The notes: generated from the letters alone by a model not told the origin. A stretch of 9,236 nt of DNA from Candidatus Puniceispirillum sp. (GCA_016780525.1 JADHLR010000060.1:1-9236), one strand, 5' to 3'; shown: positions 1 through 6,339, counted from the stretch's first letter. A program made the numbers and translations.

Positions 1-75
1 GGCATGTTGCGGGCCGCACAGGCAAAAGACCTGAATGACGCGCTGGCGAAGCCGGCCGGCGGTATCGCCGCGGCG
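1..75 (+). other. Probable upstream coding segment of the comEC-like gene, in a different frame
   Basis: Frame 1 is open from the left edge and reads GMLRAAQAKDLNDALAKPAG and onward, with ordinary codon choice for this genome (many GCC, GCG, CTG, GGC codons). Frame 2, which carries the comEC-like tail downstream, is closed by TGA at 32-34, and its codons between 35 and about 75 look like shadow sequence (MTRWRSRPAVSPRR, rich in Arg and Ser). The simplest reading is that the upstream protein is in frame 1 and changes to frame 2 somewhere around 60-90. This is inference from codon choice and the need for an upstream part; too little of the gene is visible to prove it. Confidence 0.35.
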
Positions 76-628
76 CTTATTGTTGGTGTTGGGCGTTGTT
101 GTGGGCTACGCATGGACCGCACCATGGCGTTTTGCGGGGTGGGGGATGGTTGGGCTTGCCTGCTTGATCGGCAGCCTGAAACCGTTGCCCGATGCGGTGA
201 TTTTTGCACAAAACCGCAGCCCAACCTTGGTTGCTGCCAGTGCCGGCGGCGAGCTGACAATCTATCGGCGGCTATCCGCATTTTTGATCGATATGGCGGC
301 GCTGCGCCTTGGCCAGCATGCTGACCCGGAAAAAATTCAGCACTGTAATGAATTTTGCCAGCATCAATTGCGGCGGGGTGAGGCGGTTGCCATTGTGTTA
401 AAACGGCACGGGCTGTCGGCAGCCTGTGATGATCGCAATACAGATGTAATTATCTCTCTGGCAACCCCGCTTTACCCATGCAGAACCGCAAAATCAATTT
501 ATTACTTTACACAAAATATGGATGACAATTATGTGTTATATAGAGATAAAAAAGGGGTAAACTATGTCTCTAGTAATTCCGGATCAGGCCAGCTAGCTTG
601 CCTTGCACTTCAACCTCGCCAGTGCTGA
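35..628 (+). CDS. ComEC/Rec2-like DNA uptake protein, C-terminal part (5' end missing or frame-broken)
   Basis: ComEC forms the inner-membrane channel for DNA uptake in natural transformation; only its C-terminal end is present. Frame 2 gives 197 residues from position 35, but ATG-35 directly follows an in-frame TGA and has no good ribosome binding site, so it is probably not a real start. Residues 15-27 and 33-48 form two hydrophobic segments around the WTAPWRFAGW turn. A soluble tail follows with the pattern seen in alphaproteobacterial ComEC tails: PDAVIFAQN at 52-60, CNEFC at 104-108, C131, DVIIS at 137-141 and YPC at 147-149. The family is normally several hundred residues, so most lies off the left edge. 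The last 59 bases overlap the end of lexA on the opposite strand. The AT-rich stretch at about 495-575 encodes the final residues. Family assignment is from pattern memory and fairly likely; whether the gene is intact is uncertain. Confidence 0.6.
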   Translation: MTRWRSRPAVSPRRLLLVLGVVVGYAWTAPWRFAGWGMVGLACLIGSLKPLPDAVIFAQNRSPTLVAASAGGELTIYRRLSAFLIDMAALRLGQHADPEKIQHCNEFCQHQLRRGEAVAIVLKRHGLSAACDDRNTDVIISLATPLYPCRTAKSIYYFTQNMDDNYVLYRDKKGVNYVSSNSGSGQLACLALQPRQC

Positions 629-1205
629 AATAACGGGTTTCATAGTTCGGATTGGCGGCTTCCAGCCCCACACGGCCCGGCTCTTTGAGCAGGGTTTTCA
701 GGGTGGCTTCCTGTTTGTTGATCAGTGCCACGACAATATCCCCATGATGCGCTGTATCAGCACGCTGGATCAACACAGTGTCGCCTTCCAAAATACCCGC
801 ACCGGTCATTGAATCACCGATAATTTCCAGGGCAAAATGTTCGCCACTGCCAATCATGCTGGCTGGCACCTCAAGATGTGTTGTCGGATCGCTCAACGCC
901 TCAATCGGTGTACCGGCGGCAATTCGGCCTAATAGGGGCAGTGTGACATGTTCAACAGCGCTGCTGACAGCGCGGGTGATGGCCTGTCCGGCGGTGGCCG
1001 GCCGCAGAATTTCGATGGCGCGGGCGCGATTGGCAAGCCGCCGGATATAGCCACGTTCCTCAAGGCCCGATACCAGACGGTGAATACCCGATTTTGATGC
1101 CAGACCCAAGGCATCGCGCATCTCATCAAATGAGGGAGGGACGTCATGTTCCGCCATATGTGATGTTAAAAACGCCAAAAGTTCGCTTTGCTTTTGCGTG
1201 AGCAT
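570..1205 (-). CDS. lexA: LexA, SOS response repressor with self-cleaving peptidase domain
   Basis: LexA represses DNA-damage genes and cleaves itself when RecA is activated on single-stranded DNA. The protein begins MLTQKQSELLAFL and has 211 residues, normal for the family. Residues 25-67 form the winged helix-turn-helix (SFDEMRDALGLASKSGIHRL onward). The peptidase S24 domain follows, with the cleavage site A97-G98 in GRIAAGTP, catalytic Ser132 in GDSM and catalytic Lys170 in EATLKTL. It ends LIRNY, close to the usual family ending. The ATG at 1205 is chosen because a GGGGG Shine-Dalgarno lies 6 bases upstream; an in-frame ATG at 1223 would add six residues (MLQGVT) but that codon lies upstream of this ribosome binding site. 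The gene follows moeA on the same strand after a 113-base gap holding GTTC-type operator sites, so it very probably has its own self-regulated promoter. Its 3' end overlaps the converging comEC-like tail. Confidence 0.96.
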   Translation of the reverse strand: MLTQKQSELLAFLTSHMAEHDVPPSFDEMRDALGLASKSGIHRLVSGLEERGYIRRLANRARAIEILRPATAGQAITRAVSSAVEHVTLPLLGRIAAGTPIEALSDPTTHLEVPASMIGSGEHFALEIIGDSMTGAGILEGDTVLIQRADTAHHGDIVVALINKQEATLKTLLKEPGRVGLEAANPNYETRYFSTGEVEVQGKLAGLIRNY

Positions 1206-1235
1206 AGTGACCCCCTGCAACATATATCCGTTTTC

Positions 1236-1261
1236 GTTCTTGTAACGTTCTATATATGTTC
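1236..1261 (-). promoter_or_regulatory. Triple GTTC-N7 SOS box (LexA operator) upstream of lexA
   Basis: GTTC occurs at 1236-1239, 1247-1250 and 1258-1261, each pair separated by exactly 7 bases (TTGTAAC and TATATAT). GTTC-N7-GTTC is the known LexA site in Alphaproteobacteria, so the sequence contains two overlapping direct-repeat sites sharing the middle half-site. It lies 31-56 bases upstream of the lexA ATG at 1205, where it would overlap the promoter. Autorepression of lexA is therefore very likely. No clear consensus -35/-10 pair could be fixed. Confidence 0.88.
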
Positions 1262-1303
1262 ATGCTTTCGCACAAGTGGTTTTTTTGATTTTTTTAATTG
1301 GCC

Positions 1304-1328
1304 GATTAAAACAGTAGATTAAAACAGT
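1304..1328. repeat. Tandem 13-bp duplication across the moeA stop codon
   Basis: GATTAAAACAGT occurs at 1304-1315 and again at 1317-1328, with single bases (A at 1316, C at 1329) completing a 13-bp period. On the minus strand the copy at 1317-1328 includes the last moeA codons and its TAA stop; the other copy lies just beyond the gene. TTTTAAT at 1294-1300 and ATTAAAA at 1305-1311 can also pair, but the stem has only A-T pairs and is a poor terminator. Confidence 0.8.
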
Positions 1329-2554
1329 CGGGGCATGGGGAGGACATCGACGTGATCACCAGCCGCCTTTGGCGGGTCAAAAGGCGGGCGCACGATAAAG
1401 GCATTGGCATGGGCAAGCGTTGCCATCATCGAGCTGTCCTGACGTGGTGCCGGGCGGATCTGGGTCTGGCCGTTTGCGTTAGTGGTGAGGGTGGCGCGGA
1501 TATAATCCTGACGTTGGTCATTTTCCGGCATGTCGGTCGTCAGCGGGGCTGAAAAAACATAATGCTGAGGGGTGCCGCCGCCAAGTTTGCAGATGGCTGG
1601 CGCCAGAAAAACCAACGCGCAGACGGCGGTAGATACCGGATTTCCGGGAAGACCCAATAGTGGGGTGTCACCGATTTTCCCCCAAATCAGCGGTTTGCCC
1701 GGGCGCATGGCGATTTTCCAGAAATCCAGCGCACCGGCGGCTAAATCACTGGGGATATGATCATGACTGCCAACCGAAGCGCCGCCGGTTGTCACCACCA
1801 ATTGCAGATTTTCCGCAGCGGTGACAGCATCAAAGACCGCCCCGGGTCGATCTTTAATGATACCAAGATCAACCGCTTCAGCCCCGTAACTTTTCACAAA
1901 TGCTGTCAAAAAGGCTGCATTTGAGCTGATGATCTGGCCGGGGCCCGGGGTTTTTCCGGCGGCGACAAGCTCGTCACCTGTCGACAGGATGCCAATGCGT
2001 GGCGGTACAGATACTGTCGCGCTGGTGGCACCGGCGGCAGTGGCCAGCCCGATTGATCGGGCCGACAAGCAGGTGCCTTTTGCAAGCGCCATATCACCGG
2101 CTGAAATATCCAGCCCGGCCGGCCGAATAAAGCGGCCTTTCGCGGCGCCCTGATGCACTGTGATCGGCGTGTTATCAGCTTCCTGCGCGGCATCGACATT
2201 TTCCTGAATCACAATGGTATCGGCGCCATCCGGCACATAGGCGCCGGTAAAAATACGCACCGCCTGACCGGATTCGAGGTGCCCGGGCCAGGGATGACCG
2301 GCCGCAGATTCGCCGACACGGATCAGTTCTGCCGGACATGTGGCAACATCTGCTGCCCGAACAGCATAGCCATCCATTGCCGAGACATCATGGGGCGGCA
2401 ATGTCAATCTGGCCGGAATATCATCCGCCAGAAACCGTCCCAGCGCCTGGCTGAGCGGAATGGTCGTGCTGCTGGTCGGTTCCAGCGCGTCTAAAATGCG
2501 TTGTCGCGCCTTGCTGACTGGCAGTAAAGCGCGTTTTTTGTCACTACTCGGCAT
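1319..2554 (-). CDS. moeA: Molybdopterin molybdenumtransferase MoeA
   Basis: MoeA inserts molybdenum into adenylylated molybdopterin in the last step of basic molybdenum cofactor synthesis, in the cytoplasm. From the ATG at 2554 it has 411 residues, the usual length. Family motifs in order are MDGYAVR (near residue 60), IFTGAYVPDGAD, GILSTGDEL, the molybdopterin-binding TTGGASVGSHDH, and GLPGNPVS; a C-terminal MoeA domain IV follows and the protein ends LPMPRLF. The start is not certain. The ATG at 2554 overlaps the moaC stop by 11 bases, a typical coupled arrangement; an in-frame GTG at 2575 would add seven residues and has AGG just upstream. The gene sits in the moaC-moeA-lexA order common in Alphaproteobacteria. 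The stop codon lies inside a tandem duplication, with no convincing terminator before lexA. Confidence 0.95.
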   Translation of the reverse strand: MPSSDKKRALLPVSKARQRILDALEPTSSTTIPLSQALGRFLADDIPARLTLPPHDVSAMDGYAVRAADVATCPAELIRVGESAAGHPWPGHLESGQAVRIFTGAYVPDGADTIVIQENVDAAQEADNTPITVHQGAAKGRFIRPAGLDISAGDMALAKGTCLSARSIGLATAAGATSATVSVPPRIGILSTGDELVAAGKTPGPGQIISSNAAFLTAFVKSYGAEAVDLGIIKDRPGAVFDAVTAAENLQLVVTTGGASVGSHDHIPSDLAAGALDFWKIAMRPGKPLIWGKIGDTPLLGLPGNPVSTAVCALVFLAPAICKLGGGTPQHYVFSAPLTTDMPENDQRQDYIRATLTTNANGQTQIRPAPRQDSSMMATLAHANAFIVRPPFDPPKAAGDHVDVLPMPRLF

Positions 2555-3020
2555 CAAACACACCAGATTTACCACCTGATTTATGGGTCAGACGTATGGC
2601 GCCAATTTCCATGCCGCGATCCACCGCTTTACACATATCATAAATCGTCAAAGCGGCAGTAGAGACCGCGGTCATGGCTTCCATCTCGACGCCGGTTGGC
2701 CCGGTGACGCTGCATGTTGCGGTGATGCTGATGCCGGGCAGTTTGTCATCTGGCTGCATATCAATGCTGACATGATCAAGCCCCATCGGGTGGCAGAGCG
2801 GGATCAGCGTCGCTGTGTGTTTTGCCCCCATAATGCCGGCCAGCCGCGCCACCCCCAAAACATCACCTTTTTTGGCGGTGCCTTCGATGATCATTTGCAG
2901 CGTTGCGGGTGCCATTTTGACATGGCCTTTGACGATGGCACAGCGGGCTGTTGCCGGTTTGCTGCCAACATCAACCATATGCGCGTTGCCGTCGCTATCA
3001 AAATGCGTAAATTCAGCCAT
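2544..3020 (-). CDS. moaC: Cyclic pyranopterin monophosphate synthase MoaC
   Basis: MoaC, with the radical-SAM enzyme MoaA, converts GTP to cyclic pyranopterin monophosphate, the first step of molybdenum cofactor synthesis. The 158-residue protein has the normal family length and motifs: MVDVGSK near residue 15, KKGDVLGVARLAGIMGAK near residues 50-67, LIPLCHPM near 72, GPTGVEMEAMTAVS, TIYDMCKAVDRGM and the C-terminal KSGGKSG. The ATG at 3020 has AGGA about 8 bases upstream. moaA is not in the window. The gene lies 59 bases downstream of trpC on the same strand; that gap is mostly a short tandem repeat and shows no terminator, so it is probably transcribed with trpDC. Its stop overlaps the moeA start. 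Confidence 0.96.
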   Translation of the reverse strand: MAEFTHFDSDGNAHMVDVGSKPATARCAIVKGHVKMAPATLQMIIEGTAKKGDVLGVARLAGIMGAKHTATLIPLCHPMGLDHVSIDMQPDDKLPGISITATCSVTGPTGVEMEAMTAVSTAALTIYDMCKAVDRGMEIGAIRLTHKSGGKSGVFDAE

Positions 3021-3041
3021 GATTTTTTTCCTGTAACTGGT

Positions 3042-3077
3042 GGTTTATCTGGCGGTTTATTGGGCGGTTTATTTGGC
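3042..3077. repeat. Three 12-bp tandem repeats between trpC and moaC
   Basis: Plus-strand units are GGTTTATCTGGC (3042-3053), GGTTTATTGGGC (3054-3065) and GGTTTATTTGGC (3066-3077), differing at two positions. CCTGTAACTGGT at 3030-3041 matches at 8 of 12 positions and may be a degenerate fourth unit; on the minus strand it holds the moaC Shine-Dalgarno. The array starts two bases after the trpC stop codon and fills almost the whole intergenic gap. No dyad symmetry is present, so it is neither a terminator nor a hairpin. Confidence 0.85.
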
Positions 3078-3079
3078 GA

Positions 3080-3898
3080 TCATTCCGGTATTTGTGCGGC
3101 TGGGGTGACCGGGTTGGCAAGAATTGCGGCGGTTGCCGCCGTCACATCATCGGCGCGCATCAGTGACTCGCCAATCAAAAAACAGCGTGCGCCGCTGGCC
3201 GCCATCCGCGCCAGATCTGCCGGGTGAAACAAACCACTTTCGGCAACGGCTATCCTGTCTGCCGGCAGGTGCGGCAGCATTGCCGCGCCAACATCAAGCG
3301 ATATGTCCATGGTTTTCAGGTTACGATTATTGATCCCGATCAGCGGTGATTTCAGCTTTAGCGACCGCTCAATTTCTGCGTTATCATGGCATTCGATCAA
3401 TACATCCATGCCATATTCGATGGCGCAGGTTTCAAGTTCGGCCGCCTTTGCGTCATCCAAAGCAGCCATGATCAGCAATATAGCATCGGCACCGAGGCCG
3501 CGCGATTCGACAATCTGTAACGGGTCGATGATAAAATCTTTACGCAACACCGGCAGGCTGACAGCGGCCCGCGCCGCAACCAGATATTCCGGCGCACCCT
3601 GAAACCAGTTGCGGTCGGTCAGCACTGACAAGCAGCTTGCGCCGCCCTGCTGATAGGCGCTGGCTAGACTGGCCGGGTCAAAATCAGCGCGGATCAGGCC
3701 TTTTGAGGGTGAGGCTTTTTTCAGCTCGGCAATCAATCCGTAACCATGCAGCGATGCGGTCTGCAGCGCCGCAACAAATCCACGCGGTGCGGATGCGGAT
3801 TGTGCCGCCTGATCCAGATCAGCAAAGCTTTGCCGCGCCGCAAGCGCACGCACCTCAGCATGTTTTTCATCAATAATTTTGGCCAGAACATTATCCAT
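3080..3898 (-). CDS. trpC: Indole-3-glycerol phosphate synthase
   Basis: TrpC closes the indole ring, turning carboxyphenylaminodeoxyribulose phosphate into indole-3-glycerol phosphate, the step before tryptophan synthase. It is a TIM-barrel enzyme. Family motifs in order are IAELKKASPSKG, FDP, LSVLTD, FQG, VLRKDFI (catalytic Lys), ILLI, GINNRNL, AESG and GESLM. From the ATG at 3898 it has 272 residues, a normal monofunctional size; there is no TrpF domain. A TTG one codon upstream (3901) is also in frame. GGAG lies 8 bases before the ATG and 5 before the TTG, so the two starts cannot be separated firmly. The gap after the trpD stop is 22 bases, consistent with one transcript trpD-trpC. Confidence 0.96.
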   Translation of the reverse strand: MDNVLAKIIDEKHAEVRALAARQSFADLDQAAQSASAPRGFVAALQTASLHGYGLIAELKKASPSKGLIRADFDPASLASAYQQGGASCLSVLTDRNWFQGAPEYLVAARAAVSLPVLRKDFIIDPLQIVESRGLGADAILLIMAALDDAKAAELETCAIEYGMDVLIECHDNAEIERSLKLKSPLIGINNRNLKTMDISLDVGAAMLPHLPADRIAVAESGLFHPADLARMAASGARCFLIGESLMRADDVTAATAAILANPVTPAAQIPE

Positions 3899-3920
3899 CA
3901 AATTGTCTCCACAACAGCCA

Positions 3921-4937
3921 TCAGCCGTTGGTGATGGTGATCAGCTTGTCCAGCGCGGCGTTGGCATGGCCATCGTCAATCGATGCAGCGGCGCGCTGCG
4001 CTGCATCGGACAAATTGGTTTCATGACCGCCAGCAACAAGCGCTGCCGCCGCATTAAACAAAACAATGTCACGATACGCGCCGGTATCACCCGCTAACAG
4101 CCCGCGTAAATGACGCGCATTATGCGCCGCATCACCGCCAGTCAAATCATCAAGGGTTACGGTTGGTAGCCCAATATCCTGCGGCGCGATAGTGAATTCG
4201 CGCACCTTACCAGCTTTTAATTCGGCCACATGGGTCGGGCCGGTGGTGCTGACCTCGTCGAGACCATCCGCACCATGCACAACCCAAGCATGGGTGGTGC
4301 CAAGTTGCGCAAGAACATGCGCAAATGGCACACAATAGCTGCGGTCATAAACGCCAACCATAATCCGTTTGACCAGTGCCGGGTTGGCTAATGGCCCGAG
4401 CATATTAAAAATGGTGCGCACCCCCAGCGCAGCCCGCACCGGTGCCACATGACGCATCGCCGCATGGTGGCGTGGTGCCATTAAAAAGGCGATACAGGCC
4501 TCGTCCAGCGCTTGTGTAAGGCAGGCAAAATCGCAATCAAGCCTGATGCCAAGTGCCGACAGCACATCCGCCGCGCCACTTTGTGATGACACCGCCTTAT
4601 TGCCATGCTTGGCGACCGGCACGCCGCAGCCGGCAACAACAAAAGCCGCTGCTGTTGAGATATTATAGGTGCCGATGCCGTCACCGCCGGTACCAACAAT
4701 ATCCATCGTCGTGTCGCTGGCGCTGATTGTGGTGGCTTTTTCCCGCATAACAGTGGCTGCTGCGGCGATATCATCGACCTGTTCACCACGGATCTGAAGC
4801 GCGGTTAAAAACGCACCCATCTGTGCGTCGCTCACGGCGCCATCCATTATTTCATTAAAACAATCACGAATAGCTGCCGGGCCGGGGCGCGCGCCAGAGA
4901 TCAGAGCCGTTAGGGCGGTTTTAATGACGTCAGACAT
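3921..4937 (-). CDS. trpD: Anthranilate phosphoribosyltransferase
   Basis: TrpD joins anthranilate to phosphoribosyl pyrophosphate in tryptophan synthesis. The protein begins MSDVIKTALTALI and has 338 residues, as expected. Visible motifs are the PRPP-binding GTGGDG (near residue 80), KHGNKAVSS, the anthranilate-contact stretch APRHHAAMRHVAPVR with LGVRTIFNMLGPLANP, and VVHGADGLDE. The ATG at 4937 is chosen because AGGGA lies 8 bases upstream and because a promoter-like pair at 4999-5027 would start transcription close to 4992. The frame stays open upstream to 5027, but that extension would begin in the -35 box and does not resemble the family. Normally trpD follows trpG directly; here the cupin gene on the other strand separates them. 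Confidence 0.96.
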   Translation of the reverse strand: MSDVIKTALTALISGARPGPAAIRDCFNEIMDGAVSDAQMGAFLTALQIRGEQVDDIAAAATVMREKATTISASDTTMDIVGTGGDGIGTYNISTAAAFVVAGCGVPVAKHGNKAVSSQSGAADVLSALGIRLDCDFACLTQALDEACIAFLMAPRHHAAMRHVAPVRAALGVRTIFNMLGPLANPALVKRIMVGVYDRSYCVPFAHVLAQLGTTHAWVVHGADGLDEVSTTGPTHVAELKAGKVREFTIAPQDIGLPTVTLDDLTGGDAAHNARHLRGLLAGDTGAYRDIVLFNAAAALVAGGHETNLSDAAQRAAASIDDGHANAALDKLITITNG

Positions 4938-4963
4938 GCTAAAGTTCCCTATGTGGCTAAAAT

Positions 4964-4976
4964 CCCCAATTTGGGG
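4964..4976. promoter_or_regulatory. CCCCAA-T-TTGGGG palindrome in the trpD leader
   Basis: A perfect 6-bp inverted repeat with one central base lies 27-39 bases upstream of the trpD ATG, inside the predicted untranslated leader. The one-base centre makes an RNA hairpin unlikely but suits a DNA-binding dimer. No family is recognised and no trp regulator is in the window. Confidence 0.4.
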
Positions 4977-4998
4977 GCCGCAAAAATATGCGCCACCG

Positions 4999-5027
4999 AC
5001 TATATTGACCCGGCCAAGGCTTGGCAA
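4999..5027 (-). promoter_or_regulatory. Candidate sigma-70-type promoter for trpD-trpC
   Basis: On the minus strand TTGCCA (plus-strand 5022-5027) and TATAGT (4999-5004) are separated by exactly 17 bases. This is a good match to the housekeeping consensus, with a predicted start near 4992 and a leader of about 55 bases before trpD. It fits the need for a separate trpD promoter now that the cupin gene stands between trpG and trpD. No leader peptide with Trp codons is seen between it and trpD. Prediction from sequence only. Confidence 0.6.
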
Positions 5028-5124
5028 GTCTGCCGGGTGATCAGATTTGCCGCGCTTGCCGCTGTCGGTTTCGCCCTGGTTAATTGCATTATGCTGGCTG
5101 TCACAAGCCGAACAGGAGAGTGAG

Positions 5125-5613
5125 ATGGGTCAGAAACAAATCCTTACACGAACACAGATTGCGAAAATGTCGGGGCATGAGAACACGCATTTTTTAAATC
5201 CGCGCGCAAAGCGCGTCACTAAGCCGCTTGGTGACCTTGGCGGGCTGCAACATCTCGGGTTTCACCTGACAACTTTGCCGGTTGGGTCGGTTGCTTCCGA
5301 ATTTCATCGACATGTCTGCGCGGAAGAATGTGTTTATATCATAGCGGGTAATGGCACGGCGCGGATCGGGCCGGATATGTTTGAGGTTGAAGCTGGCGAT
5401 TTTATTGCCTATCCGGCTGATGGTGAGGCGCATGATCTGCGAAATACCGGGTCATCGCCAATGACATGTATTGTTGTCGGACAGCGTCTGGATTGTGACG
5501 TTGTTGACTATCCCGAGCAAAATAAACGTCTCTATCGTTATGCCGGAAAAGCCGGGGATCTTGTCGATATTGCCGCTGTTAGCCACCCGATTATGGCAGA
5601 TGCGCGGCGGTAA
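5125..5613 (+). CDS. Small single-domain cupin protein of unknown substrate
   Basis: This 162-residue protein is a one-domain cupin resembling the uncharacterised COG3837-type family. Cupin motif 1 is at residues 54-75: G54, H61, H63, E68 and G75, the classic metal-ligand pattern. Motif 2 is GDFIAYPADGEAHDLRN at 91-107 with P97, G100, metal ligand His103 and N107, an exact fit. The stretch CDVVDYPEQNKRLYRY near 124-139 resembles the conserved tail of that family. All usual metal ligands are present, so it is probably an intact metal-binding protein; enzyme, isomerase or sensor roles cannot be told apart. The ATG at 5125 has AGGAG 6 bases upstream, which decides the start; the frame is open back to a TTG at 5047 without a ribosome binding site. 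It is the only plus-strand gene inside the minus-strand trp-moa-lexA cluster, divergent from trpD and convergent with trpG. No signal peptide from the chosen start, hence cytoplasmic. Confidence 0.88.
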   Translation: MGQKQILTRTQIAKMSGHENTHFLNPRAKRVTKPLGDLGGLQHLGFHLTTLPVGSVASEFHRHVCAEECVYIIAGNGTARIGPDMFEVEAGDFIAYPADGEAHDLRNTGSSPMTCIVVGQRLDCDVVDYPEQNKRLYRYAGKAGDLVDIAAVSHPIMADARR

Positions 5614-5664
5614 CGCGTATCTGGGCCAATCTTTTTTACGGGCCATTTTTTGGGCGCAGTATTT

Positions 5665-6339
5665 TTAAGCGTGCATCTGCCCGGGAAACCGCTCATCCAG
5701 ACGTAAAATCTGCGTCTCTAGCTGGGCAAGCTGATCGGTATCGACACTCTGCTGTCCGCAGATTTGAAGAAATTTGGCCAGAATACGATAACCGGCAACA
5801 GATGCAATTGACTCGGGATGGAATTGAACGCCATGCAGTTCGGCTGTGGCGTGCGACAATCCCATGATCGCACCAGCCTCGGTGCGCGCCGTGACGGTCA
5901 GTTCGGGTGGCAGCGTGGCTTCATCGACCACCAGCGAATGATAGCGGGTGACGGGAAAATTTTCCGGGCAGAGCGCGAAAATATCCGTTGTCACAACATT
6001 GCTGTGCGTCCGCACAACCCGCGATAATTTCCCATGAACCGGGGGATCAACGCGCTTTACCTTCGCACCAAAGGCGACGGCCAATGCCTGATGCCCCAAA
6101 CAGACACCGAATAGCGGCAGCGCGGCGTCATGACAGGCGGTGATCAGGTCAATGGTGATGCCGGCATCTTCGGGTATGCCGGGGCCAGGCGAAATGATCA
6201 CACCCTGCGGCTGGCAGGCGATAATATCGGACACGGTGCAGGCGTCGTTGCGCTTGATTTCAACCTCAGCCCCGAGATCCGACAAAAAATGCCACAAATT
6301 CCATGTAAAACTGTCGTAATTATCGATCAGGATAAACAT
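5665..6339 (-). CDS. trpG: Anthranilate synthase component II (glutamine amidotransferase)
   Basis: TrpG hydrolyses glutamine and passes ammonia to TrpE, which makes anthranilate from chorismate. The protein is a class I glutamine amidotransferase starting MFILIDNYDSFTWNL, with the oxyanion motif SPGPG near residue 50, nucleophile Cys80 in GVCLGHQ, and His174 and Glu176 in VQFHPES completing the triad. At 224 residues it is about 25-30 longer than the usual stand-alone domain; the extra part is a polar C-terminal tail from about residue 195. PabA (folate synthesis) is nearly identical in sequence, and some bacteria use one protein for both; trp neighbours favour TrpG. trpE, commonly just upstream, is absent here. 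The ribosome binding site is weak (AGAAAGA), and short tandem repeats lie just upstream. No clear terminator in the 51 bases before the cupin stop. Confidence 0.93.
   Translation of the reverse strand: MFILIDNYDSFTWNLWHFLSDLGAEVEIKRNDACTVSDIIACQPQGVIISPGPGIPEDAGITIDLITACHDAALPLFGVCLGHQALAVAFGAKVKRVDPPVHGKLSRVVRTHSNVVTTDIFALCPENFPVTRYHSLVVDEATLPPELTVTARTEAGAIMGLSHATAELHGVQFHPESIASVAGYRILAKFLQICGQQSVDTDQLAQLETQILRLDERFPGQMHA

Noticed and set aside
1206..1223. Six extra N-terminal residues on LexA (start at 1223)
   Set aside because: LexA proteins begin at MLTxKQ; the GGGGG ribosome binding site lies between the two ATGs and serves the one at 1205.
1294..1311. TTTTAAT/ATTAAAA hairpin as a moeA terminator
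   Set aside because: The stem has only seven A-T pairs and is not followed by a proper T-tract in the minus-strand transcript.
2583..3227. Plus-strand 214-codon frame antisense to moaC and the end of trpC
   Set aside because: Both genes it covers are certain; the frame is Cys/His/Arg-rich shadow sequence without a ribosome binding site.
4938..5027. A 30-codon N-terminal extension of trpD (start at 5027)
   Set aside because: It would start within the predicted -35 box, lacks resemblance to the family, and the ATG at 4937 has a good ribosome binding site.
5047..5124. Signal-peptide-like N-terminal extension of the cupin from a TTG at 5047
   Set aside because: The stretch is hydrophobic, but there is no ribosome binding site for the TTG, while AGGAG stands 6 bases before the ATG at 5125.
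5623..5651. GGGCCA plus T-run pairs between the cupin and trpG as a bidirectional terminator
   Set aside because: The two GGGCCA copies are direct, not inverted, repeats, so no stem forms.
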